Below are positions 36,829 through 45,973 of a stretch of 64,000 nt of DNA, one piece after another. Under the pieces are notes generated by a model. The model was not told where the DNA came from. It ran no database searches and saw only the letters and a program-made list of their open reading frames with translations. Made by a program: the position numbers and the translations under genes. This DNA is from Deinococcus marmoris DSM 12784 (GTDB taxonomy: Bacteria > Deinococcota > Deinococci > Deinococcales > Deinococcaceae), in the NCBI RefSeq assembly GCF_000701405.1, contig NZ_JNIV01000008.1:22682-86681 (forward strand), given 5' to 3'. Every line of letters begins with the position of its first letter. Within the stretch, counting starts at the first letter, position 1.

Positions 36829-38760
36829 TCAGCGGGTCAGGAAAAATGCCCGGTCAACCTGGATAAGACCGAAGCCGGTGGTGAAGTCGTACCCTCTTTT
36901 GCCCATGTCGGAGGCGGTGAAGGACAGCGCGTCGAAGATGTCCTCCGGGTCCAGTGTGGGATCGTCCTGAAGCAGCAGCGCGGCGGCGGCGGCAGCGTGC
37001 GGGGCGGCGGCGCTGGTGCCGAAGAAGTTGGGAAAGTTGTCGCCGTCCACCAGCGAGCCGTCGCCGAAGGTGGTCTGCCCGAAGAAACTGGTGTTGGCTC
37101 CGTCCGGGGCGGTGAAACGCGGCTGTAAGCGCTTTTCCACGGTCCGCTCGCCGTCGGTGTCAAACAGAATCGGGATGCCGCCCACCGAGGTAAACGGTTC
37201 GGGCAGGGCGGGACTGACCCCATACGCCGGGGTGTTGGAAAAGCGCGCCGCCCCCACCCCCACGCCACCCTCCGAGTTGGCGTGGCCCTTGGCGGTGGGA
37301 CTGTTGGTGATGTACTCCTGTGCGGCGGCGTCGCCGTATTCCTGCATCCGCACGCGCGTCGGATTGGGGCCGTCAAAGCGCGTGACCAGCAGGTTGACCA
37401 CCCTGGGGCGGCTGCTGTCGTTGAAGATAGACACGGCCTCAACCGGGTCGTTGCCGAGATTGTCGTCAGTGCTGACGCTGAAAATACCGTTGGCAGGATC
37501 GGGCGGAATCACGTTGCCTCTGTCGTCCAGGACAAACAGATCCAGGTCCGTTTTCGCTCCTTTTTTGTTGCGGGTGGCCGAGGCGAACGGATCGTCCCAC
37601 TCCAGAAATGTCGTGAGAACGCCGCCAGCGGGGATGCTCACTTTCCGCAGGGTGTCGGTGCCGCGCGGGGCGTAATTGAGCATGTCGGCCTTGTAGTCGA
37701 TCTGGCCGCCTGAACCGCGCAGGATAAAGGAGCCGCCGTTTTTCCATTTGGTCTCGAAGGCTTCGGCTCCGGCGTTGCCCGCCGAGGTGAAGTAGGCCAC
37801 GCCCCGCTCCGCGACCTGATCGACGGCCTGGGCGATCACGCCGTCGCTGTAGGCAGGTTCGGCAAAGTAGCTGACGTCGTCCACGATGACTTTTGAACCG
37901 GCCTGGGCCAGCCGCAGGATGTTGTTGGCGAAGCCCGCCTGACCACCGATGAAGGCCGTGGCAAATGCGATGTCTGCGCCGGGGGCCACGTCGTGAACGA
38001 TCTGGGCCATGGCCCGCCCCTCGTCGCTGCCGCCATCGTTCTGATCCAGATCCTGAAGCACCTGCACGCCTCGGGCGGGCAGGTCGCCGTTCCTGATGTC
38101 CTGGGCCACGGTGGTCCGTGGCGGCCCGCCCTCTGTGACGGTGTCCCAGGCGTTGAAGGAGTCCGAGAGAATCCCCACCTTGATGCCCCGGCCATCGACG
38201 CGGTACGTGCTGCGGGCAATGTTGGAGCGCTGCGCGAAATCCCCCTGTGACAGGACGCCGGTGGCTCCGGTCAGGGGAAAGGCGTTGGTTTTGGCCGCCG
38301 ACATCCGCACGAACTGGAGTTCGGAGAGCTGACCGGCCTGCGCCAGCGCACCAACGGGCAGGCGGCCCGAGACCATCTGCTGGAAGGCGGAGCCGTTTTT
38401 GAGACCCAGACGCTGCAATTTTGCCAGCAGCGCGGCGGGGTCGGCGCTGGCCACCGCGTCCACCGTGACGTAATTGCCGTCAATCGGCAGACCCCGCCCG
38501 TTCTTCCCGTTCCCCAGCGACTGGGCGCTGAGTGGTGTGGCCGCCAACTGTCTGAGCGCCGAACTCAGCTTGCTCTTGCCGAAGGCCGTCTGGACGCTGC
38601 CGAGGGCCAGCACCGACAGGTCCTGCTGGCCGGTGACGGCGCTGGGCACGTCGTTCAGGGAGTCGAGCTGCGATTCGGTGGGCTGTGGGCCGGGCTGCGA
38701 GGTGGTTCCGCAGCCGACGAGCAGACTCAGGGTGAGGGCCAGACCTAGGTAGTTTCTCAT
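36829..38760 (-). CDS. S8-type serine protease, lipoprotein, atypical catalytic His region
   Basis: A 643-aa exported protease. ATG 38760 follows GGAGGAAA and opens a lipoprotein signal with LLVGC (Cys about 17). A ~150-residue propeptide-like region follows. The subtilase core has the Asp motif GILSDSFNAWD and the Ser motif FGTSAAAPHAAAAAALLL, with oxyanion Asn in TSAGNAGAEAF. The usual HGT motif with catalytic His is absent; the equivalent place reads GSDEGRAMAQIVHDVAPGA, so a Glu or the later His may serve. This form occurs in other bacterial S8-like proteins. It probably acts at the cell surface. Confidence 0.85.
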   Translation of the reverse strand: MRNYLGLALTLSLLVGCGTTSQPGPQPTESQLDSLNDVPSAVTGQQDLSVLALGSVQTAFGKSKLSSALRQLAATPLSAQSLGNGKNGRGLPIDGNYVTVDAVASADPAALLAKLQRLGLKNGSAFQQMVSGRLPVGALAQAGQLSELQFVRMSAAKTNAFPLTGATGVLSQGDFAQRSNIARSTYRVDGRGIKVGILSDSFNAWDTVTEGGPPRTTVAQDIRNGDLPARGVQVLQDLDQNDGGSDEGRAMAQIVHDVAPGADIAFATAFIGGQAGFANNILRLAQAGSKVIVDDVSYFAEPAYSDGVIAQAVDQVAERGVAYFTSAGNAGAEAFETKWKNGGSFILRGSGGQIDYKADMLNYAPRGTDTLRKVSIPAGGVLTTFLEWDDPFASATRNKKGAKTDLDLFVLDDRGNVIPPDPANGIFSVSTDDNLGNDPVEAVSIFNDSSRPRVVNLLVTRFDGPNPTRVRMQEYGDAAAQEYITNSPTAKGHANSEGGVGVGAARFSNTPAYGVSPALPEPFTSVGGIPILFDTDGERTVEKRLQPRFTAPDGANTSFFGQTTFGDGSLVDGDNFPNFFGTSAAAPHAAAAAALLLQDDPTLDPEDIFDALSFTASDMGKRGYDFTTGFGLIQVDRAFFLTR

Positions 38761-39188
38761 TTTCCTCCCAGAACAAACGACGGCCTTCACCGATCTTGCG
38801 GTGCAGTTCCCGTTTGTGATGAATCCGTCAAAATATATCAGACCAAGTGCGCGATATTGATGAGGCGCGGGCGTAGCCCTATGTCGAGCGGTCAGTTAAG
38901 CCGTGTTTTTCCGTCCCGGTGGCAGAAAAATACCCATCAATAGTGAATTTATGAACACTTCAAACCTGGGTGGGGACCAGCCAAAGTGAGAATGCTGGCC
39001 TGCGCGTGACCCGTGCTTCAACAGGCTGGACCAATTGCTGCATCCGGCTTCGTTTGCGACTCGTACGGACTCCGATCAAGCAATGGTCGGCCTCAACCTT
39101 CAATCTGGGCCATCTTTGATCTGAGTGTCTAAAGGTCTGCACGCCAGCCGGGTGCGGTTTTTTGGCCCGCCCCCCGCTCCGGTGTGGA
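38761..39188. other. 428-bp gene-free stretch before ispE
   Basis: Contains the divergent start regions of the subtilase and ispE. It is more AT-rich near 38830-38970 (for example AAAATATATCAGA). An open frame of 60 codons on the minus strand (38960-39142) has no recognisable domain. No terminator, tRNA or repeat was identified. Confidence 0.5.
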
Positions 39189-40070
39189 ATGCTGGGGGGT
39201 GTGAGCTTCAGCCCCCCTGCCCTGACCTCCAGAACCTATCTGGCCCCGGCCAAGGTCAACTTTGGCCTCAGCGTGCGCTCCCAGCGCACCGACGGCTACC
39301 ACGAGCTGCACACGCTGATGGTGCCGCTGGCGGTGGGCGACGAGCTGGAGATCGGCCCGGCAGACACCCTGACCCTGGAGGTGCAGTGGGTGGAGGGGCG
39401 GAGCGCGGACCTGCCCGCCGACAGCCGTAATCTGGTCTACCGCGCCGCCCGCGCGTATCTGGACGCGGCGGGGGTGGCGCAGGGCGCGGCGATCACGCTG
39501 CACAAGCGCCTGCCGCTGGCGTCTGGCCTGGGCGGCGGCAGCAGCGACGCGGCCACCACTTTGATGGCCCTGGCCCGCCTGTACCCCTCGTCCGTGTCTC
39601 TGTCTGAACTGGCGCTGGGTCTGGGCGCGGACGTGCCGTTCTTCCTGCTGGGGCAGGCTGCTGTCGCGGAGGGCATCGGCGAGGTGCTGATGCCGGTGCC
39701 GGTGCCGCGCACTGCGCTGGTGCTGGTGGGTCCGGGGGTGGAGGTCAGTGCCCGCGACGCCTACATGTGGCTGGACGACGAGGAGGCGTTTACCTCTGCC
39801 CTGGACGTGAACGCGATCCTGGCTGCACTGGGCGGCGGAGGCGAAGTGCCGTATCCCAACGCCCTGCAAGGCAGCGTCAGCGCCCGCCACGCCCCCGTGC
39901 GAGAGGCGTTGGCCGCGCTGGCGCGTGCGGGCCTGCGTTCGCCCGTCATGAGCGGTTCGGGCAGCACCTGCTTTGCCCTCGCCCCCGACGACGAACGCGC
40001 TTACGACGCCGCGAAGGCCATCGCCCTGGCGCATCCAGACTGGTGGGTTCAGGCGACGCAGACGCTGTAG
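39189..40070 (+). CDS. ispE: 4-diphosphocytidyl-2-C-methyl-D-erythritol kinase
   Basis: A GHMP-family kinase (293 aa from ATG 39189) for the MEP pathway, phosphorylating the product of IspD. Motifs are LAPAKVNFGLSV with catalytic Lys, the P-loop PLASGLGGGSSDAATTL, LGADVPFFLLG and the C-terminal MSGSGSTCFAL. Start is uncertain between ATG 39189 and GTG 39201, as neither has a clean ribosome site. The core begins about residue 12-16 either way. Confidence 0.92.
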   Translation: MLGGVSFSPPALTSRTYLAPAKVNFGLSVRSQRTDGYHELHTLMVPLAVGDELEIGPADTLTLEVQWVEGRSADLPADSRNLVYRAARAYLDAAGVAQGAAITLHKRLPLASGLGGGSSDAATTLMALARLYPSSVSLSELALGLGADVPFFLLGQAAVAEGIGEVLMPVPVPRTALVLVGPGVEVSARDAYMWLDDEEAFTSALDVNAILAALGGGGEVPYPNALQGSVSARHAPVREALAALARAGLRSPVMSGSGSTCFALAPDDERAYDAAKAIALAHPDWWVQATQTL

Positions 40071-40072
40071 AA

Positions 40073-40172
40073 AAACCCCTCACCCCGTTGCTTCGCAACG
40101 CCCCTCGCCCCACGGAGAGGGGTTCTCCATTGTGGGGCGAGGGTGCCGCGCCAGCGGCGGGTGAGGGGTCTC
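40073..40172. repeat. Nested inverted-repeat element between convergent genes
   Basis: The outer arms ACCCCTCACCC and GGGTGAGGGGT, and inner arms CCCTCGCCCCAC and GTGGGGCGAGGG, make a ~100-bp structure that can fold into a long stem. It lies exactly between the stop codons of ispE and the oxidoreductase, where it can block transcription from both sides. The sequence style resembles dispersed palindromic repeats, but no second copy is in this window. Confidence 0.75.
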
Positions 40173-40175
40173 TCC

Positions 40176-41165
40176 TCAGCGACCCGGTTCGATTACCACT
40201 TTCCCAATCGTCTTGCGGTCCAGGATGTCCTGGAAGGCGCGGGCGCTTTCATCCAGGGCGTAGGTCGGTCCCACCTGCGGCGTCACCTGTCCGCTGGCCA
40301 CCAGCGGCGTCAGGGCCTTTGCCGCCGCCACCGTCGCCTCCCGGTCAGCCATCATGCTGGTCAGCCACAACCCGGTCACGGTCAGGTTGCGCTTCATCAG
40401 TTCCACTGGCCGCATGTCTGCCGGCTCGCGGCTGGCGTTGCCGATCACGATCACGCGGCCCTGGTCCGCCGTCATGTCCAGACTTTCCTGAAACCGCTTG
40501 CCGCCCACCACTTCCAGAATCAGGGGCACGCCCTTGCCGCCCGCCGCCTCCCGGACCTTCTGCACACGGTCCGGGTCATCCTGCAACAGCGTTACGTCCG
40601 CGCCTAGGTCCCGCGCGAGCTGGAGTTTTTCCTCGGTGCTGGCCATCGCGATGACTTTCATGCCCATCGCCTTGGCAAGCTGCACGCTGGCCGTGCCCAA
40701 TGCGCCTGCCGCCGCTTGCACCAGCACCCACTCGCCCTCCTGGCCGCGTCCCAGGGTTTTCAGGCCGTGGTAGGCGGTGAAATAAGACACCGGAAAGGCG
40801 GCAGCCTGCGCCCCTGTGAAGTTCTCCGGCACCGGAATGATTCCTGTTGCCTTGACCACCGCATACTTCGCCAGCGCCCCGCTGCCGCCCAGGCAAGCCA
40901 CGCGCTGCCCCACTTTCACATGGGTCACACCCTCGCCCAGCGACTGAACGATTCCGGCAAATTCCATGCCGGGGGTGTACGGCACGCGCGTGCGGGTCAG
41001 GTACTCGCCCGCCACCGCCAGCACGTCGGCAAAGTTGATGCCCACGGCCTCCACTTCAATGCGGATTTCGCCCTCGCCCGGCTGCGGCACGGGAATATCC
41101 CTGATTTCCATCACATCGGGGGGGCCGAGTCGTTCGACGACGATTGCCTTCATCTGGTCAGTCAT
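40176..41165 (-). CDS. Quinone oxidoreductase-like zinc-independent medium-chain reductase
   Basis: A 329-aa MDR enzyme of the NADPH:quinone oxidoreductase type. It begins MKAIVVERLGPPDVMEIRD after a few residues, contains GMEFAGIV and the NADPH motif VQAAAGALGTASVQLAKAMG (about residue 145), and lacks the structural and catalytic zinc cysteines of alcohol dehydrogenases. ATG 41165 is selected because a -10 box TATGCT (41073-41178 region, at 41173-41178 on the minus strand) is 7 nt upstream. Substrate unknown; relatives reduce quinones or enones. Confidence 0.88.
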   Translation of the reverse strand: MTDQMKAIVVERLGPPDVMEIRDIPVPQPGEGEIRIEVEAVGINFADVLAVAGEYLTRTRVPYTPGMEFAGIVQSLGEGVTHVKVGQRVACLGGSGALAKYAVVKATGIIPVPENFTGAQAAAFPVSYFTAYHGLKTLGRGQEGEWVLVQAAAGALGTASVQLAKAMGMKVIAMASTEEKLQLARDLGADVTLLQDDPDRVQKVREAAGGKGVPLILEVVGGKRFQESLDMTADQGRVIVIGNASREPADMRPVELMKRNLTVTGLWLTSMMADREATVAAAKALTPLVASGQVTPQVGPTYALDESARAFQDILDRKTIGKVVIEPGR

Positions 41166-41239
41166 GGGGGGCAGCATAGCCGAGTGGAGGGTCGGTCACC
41201 ATCGGGGCAAATCAGGTGGCGGTAGCCCAGAGCCGCCGG

Positions 41240-41443
41240 TCAACCGTCCTCGTTGTCCGGGATGATGCCGCCCGTCATCTCCTGTTGCAACTTGACCGAC
41301 TCGTCGGTGGGCGTTTCATTCTGCGGGTCGCCTCCAGGAATATCGATCACGTCCGGGTGCGCCTCCGGCACGGTACTCTGCACGATCTCGCCGCGCCGCT
41401 CGCCTGTCGCCCTGCCCGCAGGATTCCTGTCGTCGGAAGTCAT
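41240..41443 (-). CDS. Small, very hydrophilic acidic protein
   Basis: A 67-aa protein rich in Asp, Glu, Gly, Pro, Asn and Thr without a hydrophobic core, probably disordered. ATG 41443 is chosen because a -10 box TACGCT (41451-41456, minus strand) lies 7 nt upstream; the open frame continues to 41665 but there overlaps the neighbouring kinase gene. The C-terminus has QQEMTGGIIPDNEDG. Similar in style to the 90-aa protein at 21342-21614. The function is unknown. Confidence 0.65.
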   Translation of the reverse strand: MTSDDRNPAGRATGERRGEIVQSTVPEAHPDVIDIPGGDPQNETPTDESVKLQQEMTGGIIPDNEDG

Positions 41444-41501
41444 GCTGGTCAGCGTAACGCTGCCCCTGGCCCCGCCGCGTGCGGGTTCGGACAACGGGAC
41501 T

Positions 41502-42311
41502 TTAGATGCCCGTCGATCTTCCCAGTTCCGCCGCTGCGATCCGTGCCACGTCCAGTGTTCTCCTGGCCGTCTCGTCCTCACCGTCCTCCAGATGCCACGC
41601 GGCAGACAGGCCCGCGTAGGCCAGGGTCCAGCGCAGCAGGCGGGCGTAATCCAGACCTGCCTCATCCGAGATGATGCGGGCCTGCCCTTCCAGGCGGCCT
41701 TGCGCGGTGGCCGTGTCCAGGCTGGGGTTGCACAGGATGTTGGCGTAATCGAAGCCGCGCTCTCCGATGAGTCCTTTGGGGTCTATGAACCGCCATTCCC
41801 CTTCGGCAGTGGACAGCAGATTGCCGTGGTGGATGTCGCCGTGCAGCACGCCCACGTCCTGCGGCGAGTCCAGCAGTTCGTGGGCGGTTGTCAGGGCAAG
41901 GGTAAAAATGCCGCCCACACTGGGGGCCGCCTCTTCCAGTCCCCGGAACCAGCGCTTCAGCGGGGGCAGCTCGGGCCAGGACCGGGAGCGTGGCAGTTGC
42001 GCCGCCGCCTGGCAAAGGATTCGCGTCGCCTCGTCGTCCCGTCCAGCCGCCACCATTTCAGTCAATGAGGGCCACACCTCTAGCCGCTCCATCAGTAAAG
42101 CTGGGCCGTCGTGTTCGTACACCTGCGCCGCACCGCGCCCATTCCACCAGACCATCAACCCGTTGCCCCGGCTCTCTTCCTCGCTGCGGGCGATCTTGAG
42201 CATGGCCGCCTGTTCTGCGTGCCGCACGGGCAGAAGGTCGCTGCTGTGGGTGTGGATGGCAAGGCCGTCCGGTTCCAGACTCCAGCGACTCAGATACGGC
42301 GCAAAGCTCAT
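41502..42311 (-). CDS. APH(6)/StrB-like aminoglycoside or hydroxyurea phosphotransferase family protein
   Basis: A 269-aa kinase-fold protein of the APH(6)/hydroxyurea-resistance family. The catalytic loop is VLHGDIHHGNLL (Asp and Asn present) and the metal-binding segment is FIDPKGLIGERGFDYANIL, both intact. The N-terminal lobe has VWWNGRGAAQVYEHDGPALLMERL. Known members phosphorylate streptomycin; chromosomal copies may act on other small molecules. ATG 42311 fits the conserved start (MSFAPYLSRW). Resistance cannot be concluded from sequence alone. Confidence 0.85.
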   Translation of the reverse strand: MSFAPYLSRWSLEPDGLAIHTHSSDLLPVRHAEQAAMLKIARSEEESRGNGLMVWWNGRGAAQVYEHDGPALLMERLEVWPSLTEMVAAGRDDEATRILCQAAAQLPRSRSWPELPPLKRWFRGLEEAAPSVGGIFTLALTTAHELLDSPQDVGVLHGDIHHGNLLSTAEGEWRFIDPKGLIGERGFDYANILCNPSLDTATAQGRLEGQARIISDEAGLDYARLLRWTLAYAGLSAAWHLEDGEDETARRTLDVARIAAAELGRSTGI

Positions 42312-42361
42312 CCCGCCAGTCTGCACCTTCTGGCGGACTCCCTCTCCCGCGTGAGAAGCAT

Positions 42362-43213
42362 TACACTCTTTCGGTTATGGACGCACTTTACGCAATCCTT
42401 CTCGGCATCGTCGAGGGCATCACCGAATTTTTGCCGATCAGCAGCACCGGACACCTGATCGTGGCGGGCGAACTGCTCAAGGGGCTGCTGACCACGCCGT
42501 GGACCCCGGAGATGAAAAGTGCCTTCGAGGTCATCATCCAGGGCGGGGCGATCCTGTCGGTGCTGGTGTACTACTGGAAGGACTTCCTGAAAATCCGCCA
42601 CATCGCCACCGACAGGACCCAGCAGAACCTGTGGACCAGCGTCGTGGTGGCCTGCATTCCCGCCGTCGTTCTGGGCGTGCTGTTCGGCTCGAAAATCAAG
42701 GAGCTGCTGTTCACGCCCAGCGTGGTGGCCTGGGCGCTGATCGTGGGCGGCGTGCTGATCTGGCTGGTAGAAAGCCGCAAATCCACGCCCGTGATCCACA
42801 GTATTGAAACCATCAGCCCGGTCAAGGCGCTGGGCATCGGCGTGATCCAGTGTCTGGCGCTGCTGTGGCCCGGTTTCTCGCGCAGTGCCAGCAGCATTCT
42901 GGGCGGCATGATCCTGGGCCTGGACCGCCCCACCGCCACCAAGTTCAGTTTCTACCTGGGCTTTATCACGCTGGGCGGGGCCTCGCTGCTGGACCTGATC
43001 AAGAGCCGTGACATGCTGGGCCAGATCGGCGTGCTGAACATGGCGCTGGGCATCGGCGTCAGCTTCGTGGTGGCGTACATCTCGATTGGCTGGCTGCTGC
43101 GCTTCATCTCCAACCACGATTTCAAGGGCTTTGCCGTCTACCGCGTGGTGGTGGGCGTGCTGATTCTGGTGCTGATCGCCACCGGAGTCATGAGCAACGG
43201 CAGTCTGGCGTAA
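42362..43213 (+). CDS. uppP: Undecaprenyl-diphosphatase
   Basis: Coding part 42377-43213 (278 aa); a TACACT -10-like box at 42362-42367 lies 9 nt upstream of the ATG. UppP (BacA) dephosphorylates undecaprenyl pyrophosphate to recycle the cell-wall lipid carrier and is associated with bacitracin tolerance. Motifs are IVEGITEFLPISSTGHLI at the N-terminus and PGFSRSASSILGGMILGL, the two active-site regions, in a protein with about eight membrane helices. A strong terminator follows. Confidence 0.95.
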   Translation, partial: YTLSVMDALYAILLGIVEGITEFLPISSTGHLIVAGELLKGLLTTPWTPEMKSAFEVIIQGGAILSVLVYYWKDFLKIRHIATDRTQQNLWTSVVVACIPAVVLGVLFGSKIKELLFTPSVVAWALIVGGVLIWLVESRKSTPVIHSIETISPVKALGIGVIQCLALLWPGFSRSASSILGGMILGLDRPTATKFSFYLGFITLGGASLLDLIKSRDMLGQIGVLNMALGIGVSFVVAYISIGWLLRFISNHDFKGFAVYRVVVGVLILVLIATGVMSNGSLA

Positions 43214-43225
43214 GCCCTGAACGTC

Positions 43226-43277
43226 AAAAAGGGGCCAGCCGCGAAGGTGTTCGATCCTTTGCGGCTGGCCCCTTTTT
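43226..43277. terminator. Strong bidirectional terminator after uppP
   Basis: AAAAAGGGGCCAGCCGC pairs perfectly with GCGGCTGGCCCCTTTTT, giving a 12-bp GC stem flanked by A5 and T5. It serves uppP and the convergent gene at 43308. Confidence 0.95.
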
Positions 43278-43307
43278 GCTGGGTTGAAGGTGGAAACGGT
43301 TGGGCCG

Positions 43308-43634
43308 TTAAACCCCGTTCTCTGCCTCGCTCGGCCCGCTCTCGGCCACATCTGCCGCGCCTTCCTCGATGACCGTCATGGAGCGCAGGGTCTGGCCCTG
43401 GTGCCAGCCGTACTCGGGGTTTTTAAGGGCCAGCGTGGAGGCAATGCTCTCGGCCACGCCGCGTTCCGGCTCGTCGTCCAGGCAGAACAGCAGGAATTTG
43501 CGGCCACCGGGGGCGATGCGGATAAACAGATCCGCGCCGATTTCCAGTTGCTGGGTGCGCCCGAATTTCTCGGCGCGGCCCTGCGCGTATTTGAGGGCCT
43601 GACGAATCGCGACGGTGACGGTGGGGTGGCTCAT
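43308..43634 (-). CDS. Hypothetical protein, 108 aa
   Basis: ATG 43634 overlaps the stop of the TetR gene (ATGA), so the two are translationally coupled. The protein has an N-terminal helix ([20 protein letters not shown]), then beta-rich [24 protein letters not shown], and an acidic C-terminal tail. No domain was recognised. Coupling suggests a role near the regulator. Confidence 0.7.
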   Translation of the reverse strand: MSHPTVTVAIRQALKYAQGRAEKFGRTQQLEIGADLFIRIAPGGRKFLLFCLDDEPERGVAESIASTLALKNPEYGWHQGQTLRSMTVIEEGAADVAESGPSEAENGV

Positions 43635-44230
43635 GCTGTAGACCCTATCTCGGAACGCAGCCCGCCCAGCAGCATGTCGGCGAAGCTGTCGGCCACGTCC
43701 CCTGGCGTCAGTGGGCCGCCGGGGCGGTACCAGGTATAGGCCCAGTTGACGGCGGACAGCACCAGATACGCGGTCATGCGCGGGTCCAGATCGGCGCGGA
43801 AGGTGCCTTCGGAGATGCCGCGCGTGATCAGTTCGCGGTAGAAGGCGTCGATGCTGTCTCGCCAGCCGGTGACGCGGGCGTAGGCTTCCGGGGACAGGTG
43901 TTTCCACTCGTGAAAGAACACGGTGGCGCTGTCCATGTTGTCGGCCACCACGCGGATGTGACGGTGCATGGCCTCGCGCAGCTTCTCGTCGGCGGGCAGG
44001 TCGGTATCGCGCAGGGTAAACAGCGCCTCGTCGAACTGCCGCGAGGCCACGTTCACGATCTCGATCAGCAACTCTTCCTTGCCGGAAATATGCGCGTACA
44101 GGCTGCCGCCCTGCATCCCCAGATCCCCGGCCAGATCGCGCATGCTGGTGGCGTGATAGCCGCGCTCCGAGAACAGGCGGCTGGCCGAATCGAGAATCTG
44201 GGCGCGGCGGGGTTTGGCAGTTTCAGTCAT
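43631..44230 (-). CDS. TetR/AcrR-family transcriptional regulator
   Basis: A 199-aa repressor. Residues ~8-55 form the TetR helix-turn-helix ([46 protein letters not shown]), of the form seen in KstR2/FadR-like regulators of fatty acid and sterol breakdown. The ligand domain includes [19 protein letters not shown] 44230 is chosen over an upstream TTG. Its target could be a lipid gene set, possibly in this neighbourhood, but no matching operator was identified. Confidence 0.9.
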   Translation of the reverse strand: MTETAKPRRAQILDSASRLFSERGYHATSMRDLAGDLGMQGGSLYAHISGKEELLIEIVNVASRQFDEALFTLRDTDLPADEKLREAMHRHIRVVADNMDSATVFFHEWKHLSPEAYARVTGWRDSIDAFYRELITRGISEGTFRADLDPRMTAYLVLSAVNWAYTWYRPGGPLTPGDVADSFADMLLGGLRSEIGSTA

Positions 44231-44353
44231 GGGCAAAAGGGGGCGCGGTGAACACGCCGATTGACCCGCAGCCTAGCACGCAGCCTAACGGGCGTTTGGC
44301 ATCTGTGGACGCCCACACGCCGCCCAGACAGGCAGGATGGTAGAACACGGAAC

Positions 44354-45433
44354 ATGACCTCCAATCCTTCTGTCGCAGGCGCGCCTGTGGGCGTGCGGCC
44401 CGCTGTCCGGGCGGTTCCGGCGTATCCCTTCAGTCCCATTCAGGTGCCGATCAAGCTCGATCAGAACGAGAACCCCTACGACTTCCCGGCGGAACTGAAG
44501 GCCAGAGCCGCAGAGCGCATGCTGACCCAACCCTGGAACCGTTACCCGGACCTGCACGCCGAGACCCTGGCCGCCAGGATTGCCGAGTACGAGAACTGGG
44601 ATGCGGGCGGCGTGGTGGTCACTCCCGGCAGCAACGTGCTGATCAAGCTGCTGACCGAACTGGCGGGCATCGACCAGACCGTGCTGACCGTCGATCCCAC
44701 CTTCAGCGTCTACACCCTGGAGGCCAGGATGCTGGGCGCGCAGTTGGTGCAGGTGCCGCTGAACGAGGACTTCTCGATGCCGGTGGACCGCCTCAAGATC
44801 GAGTTGCAGCGCCAGCGCCCCGGCGTGCTGTACATCACCCAGCCGCACGCGCCGACGGGTCATGTGGACGACGCGGCGGCGGTGCGCGAACTGCTGGACG
44901 CTGCCGGGGAATGGGTGGTGGTGCTGGACGAGGCGTACTACCAGTACAGCGAAACCGATGGCCGCGATCTGGTGCGCCAGTACCCCAACGCCCTGAGCCT
45001 GCGGACCTTTTCCAAGGCGTGGGGCCTGGCCGGGCTGCGCGCCGGGTACGCGCTGGCGGGGGCCGAACTGGCCACGCAGCTTCAGAAACTGGTTCCGGCG
45101 TTTAACGTCAGCATCCTGATTCAGTCGGCGCTGGAAGTGGCCCTGGAGAATCCCGGCTACGTACAGGAGCGCGTCGCGGAAGCGGTGGCCGAGCGTGGGC
45201 GGGTGCTGGCGGCGCTGGAGGACCACCCCACCTGTCAGGCCATGCCCAGCCGCGCCAACTTCTTCCTGCTGCGGACGCCGGACGCCGAGGTCGCCTACCG
45301 TCACCTGATCGATCACGGCATCGTGACCCGCCGCCAGGACCGCCTGACCGGGCTGGAAGGCTGCCTGCGCGTCGGCATCGGTACCCCTGCCGAGAACGAC
45401 GCGCTGATCGGGGCCTTGCGGGCGCTGAAGTAG
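44354..45433 (+). CDS. hisC: Histidinol-phosphate aminotransferase
   Basis: A 359-aa PLP-dependent class I/II aminotransferase of histidine synthesis. It has the LDQNENPYDFP substrate loop near the start, DEAYYQYSE with PLP-binding Asp and Tyr, FSKAWGLAGLRAGYALA with the Schiff-base lysine, and a C-terminal CLRVGIGTPAENDALI. ATG 44354 is used, as a TAGAAC -10-like box lies 7 nt upstream; the frame extends to 44261 without conservation. No other his gene is nearby. Confidence 0.9.
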   Translation: MTSNPSVAGAPVGVRPAVRAVPAYPFSPIQVPIKLDQNENPYDFPAELKARAAERMLTQPWNRYPDLHAETLAARIAEYENWDAGGVVVTPGSNVLIKLLTELAGIDQTVLTVDPTFSVYTLEARMLGAQLVQVPLNEDFSMPVDRLKIELQRQRPGVLYITQPHAPTGHVDDAAAVRELLDAAGEWVVVLDEAYYQYSETDGRDLVRQYPNALSLRTFSKAWGLAGLRAGYALAGAELATQLQKLVPAFNVSILIQSALEVALENPGYVQERVAEAVAERGRVLAALEDHPTCQAMPSRANFFLLRTPDAEVAYRHLIDHGIVTRRQDRLTGLEGCLRVGIGTPAENDALIGALRALK

Positions 45434-45434
45434 G

Positions 45435-45722
45435 GTGGATCGCTTTACCGCGCCGCCCGACTATCCGCCGCGTTCACAGTCCATCAGAGACTGCACCGGC
45501 TGCGGCGCGTGCTGCGCGGCCCCCGACATTCACGCCCTGGATAAGCCGCTGGGCGTGGCCTGCGTGCATCTGGATACCGATTGTCGCTGTCAGATTTACG
45601 CCTCTCGTCCGCCTGTCTGCCAGAATTATCAGCCGGACTGGGTCTGCGGGGAAGTGGCTTTCCTGCCCACGCTGGAGGCACGGGTGGGGCGGTTTCTGGA
45701 GATTTACGGGCTGGACACTTGA
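45435..45722 (+). CDS. YkgJ-family cysteine-cluster protein
   Basis: A 95-aa protein with nine cysteines, including DCTGCGACCAAP near residue 20 and CRCQIYASRPPVCQNY. This matches the zinc- or iron-chelating CxxCxxCC family (UPF0153/YkgJ). The GTG start lies 1 bp after the hisC stop, so it is co-transcribed with hisC. The function of the family is not known. Confidence 0.88.
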   Translation: MDRFTAPPDYPPRSQSIRDCTGCGACCAAPDIHALDKPLGVACVHLDTDCRCQIYASRPPVCQNYQPDWVCGEVAFLPTLEARVGRFLEIYGLDT

Positions 45723-45765
45723 GGTTGCGCGCCCCGAACCTTGCCAGATTGCGACAGGCCTCGGC

Positions 45766-45954
45766 TAGATTGCAGGGATGAGCCGAACGCTACGAATCTT
45801 CCTGATGGGGGTTGGCGGCCTCTCCGCCGTATTCGGATTTCTTGGGATACTGAGTATCTGGGAAACGGGCGTGACGTCGAATCTCTGGGTGGCCATTCCT
45901 CAGCTTGTTCTGGGTGTGGGCCTTCTGGTCAGGGCTTTCAGAAACGTCATTTGA
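45766..45954 (+). CDS. Small two-helix membrane protein, 58 aa
   Basis: Coding part 45778-45954. A -10 box TAGATT (45766-45771) is 6 nt from the ATG, the leaderless arrangement. The protein has two hydrophobic segments (residues ~7-28, with LMGVGGLSAVFGFLGIL, and ~38-52, with LWVAIPQLVLGVGLL) and a basic C-terminal end. No family was recognised. The convergent chrA gene ends 19 bp further on. Confidence 0.6.
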
Positions 45955-45973
45955 ATAGCCTTGTCCTAACTTC

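Noticed and set aside
38960..39142. 60-codon minus-strand frame upstream of ispE, looked at as a transposase remnant
   Set aside because: No recognisable transposase motif, inverted ends or duplication.
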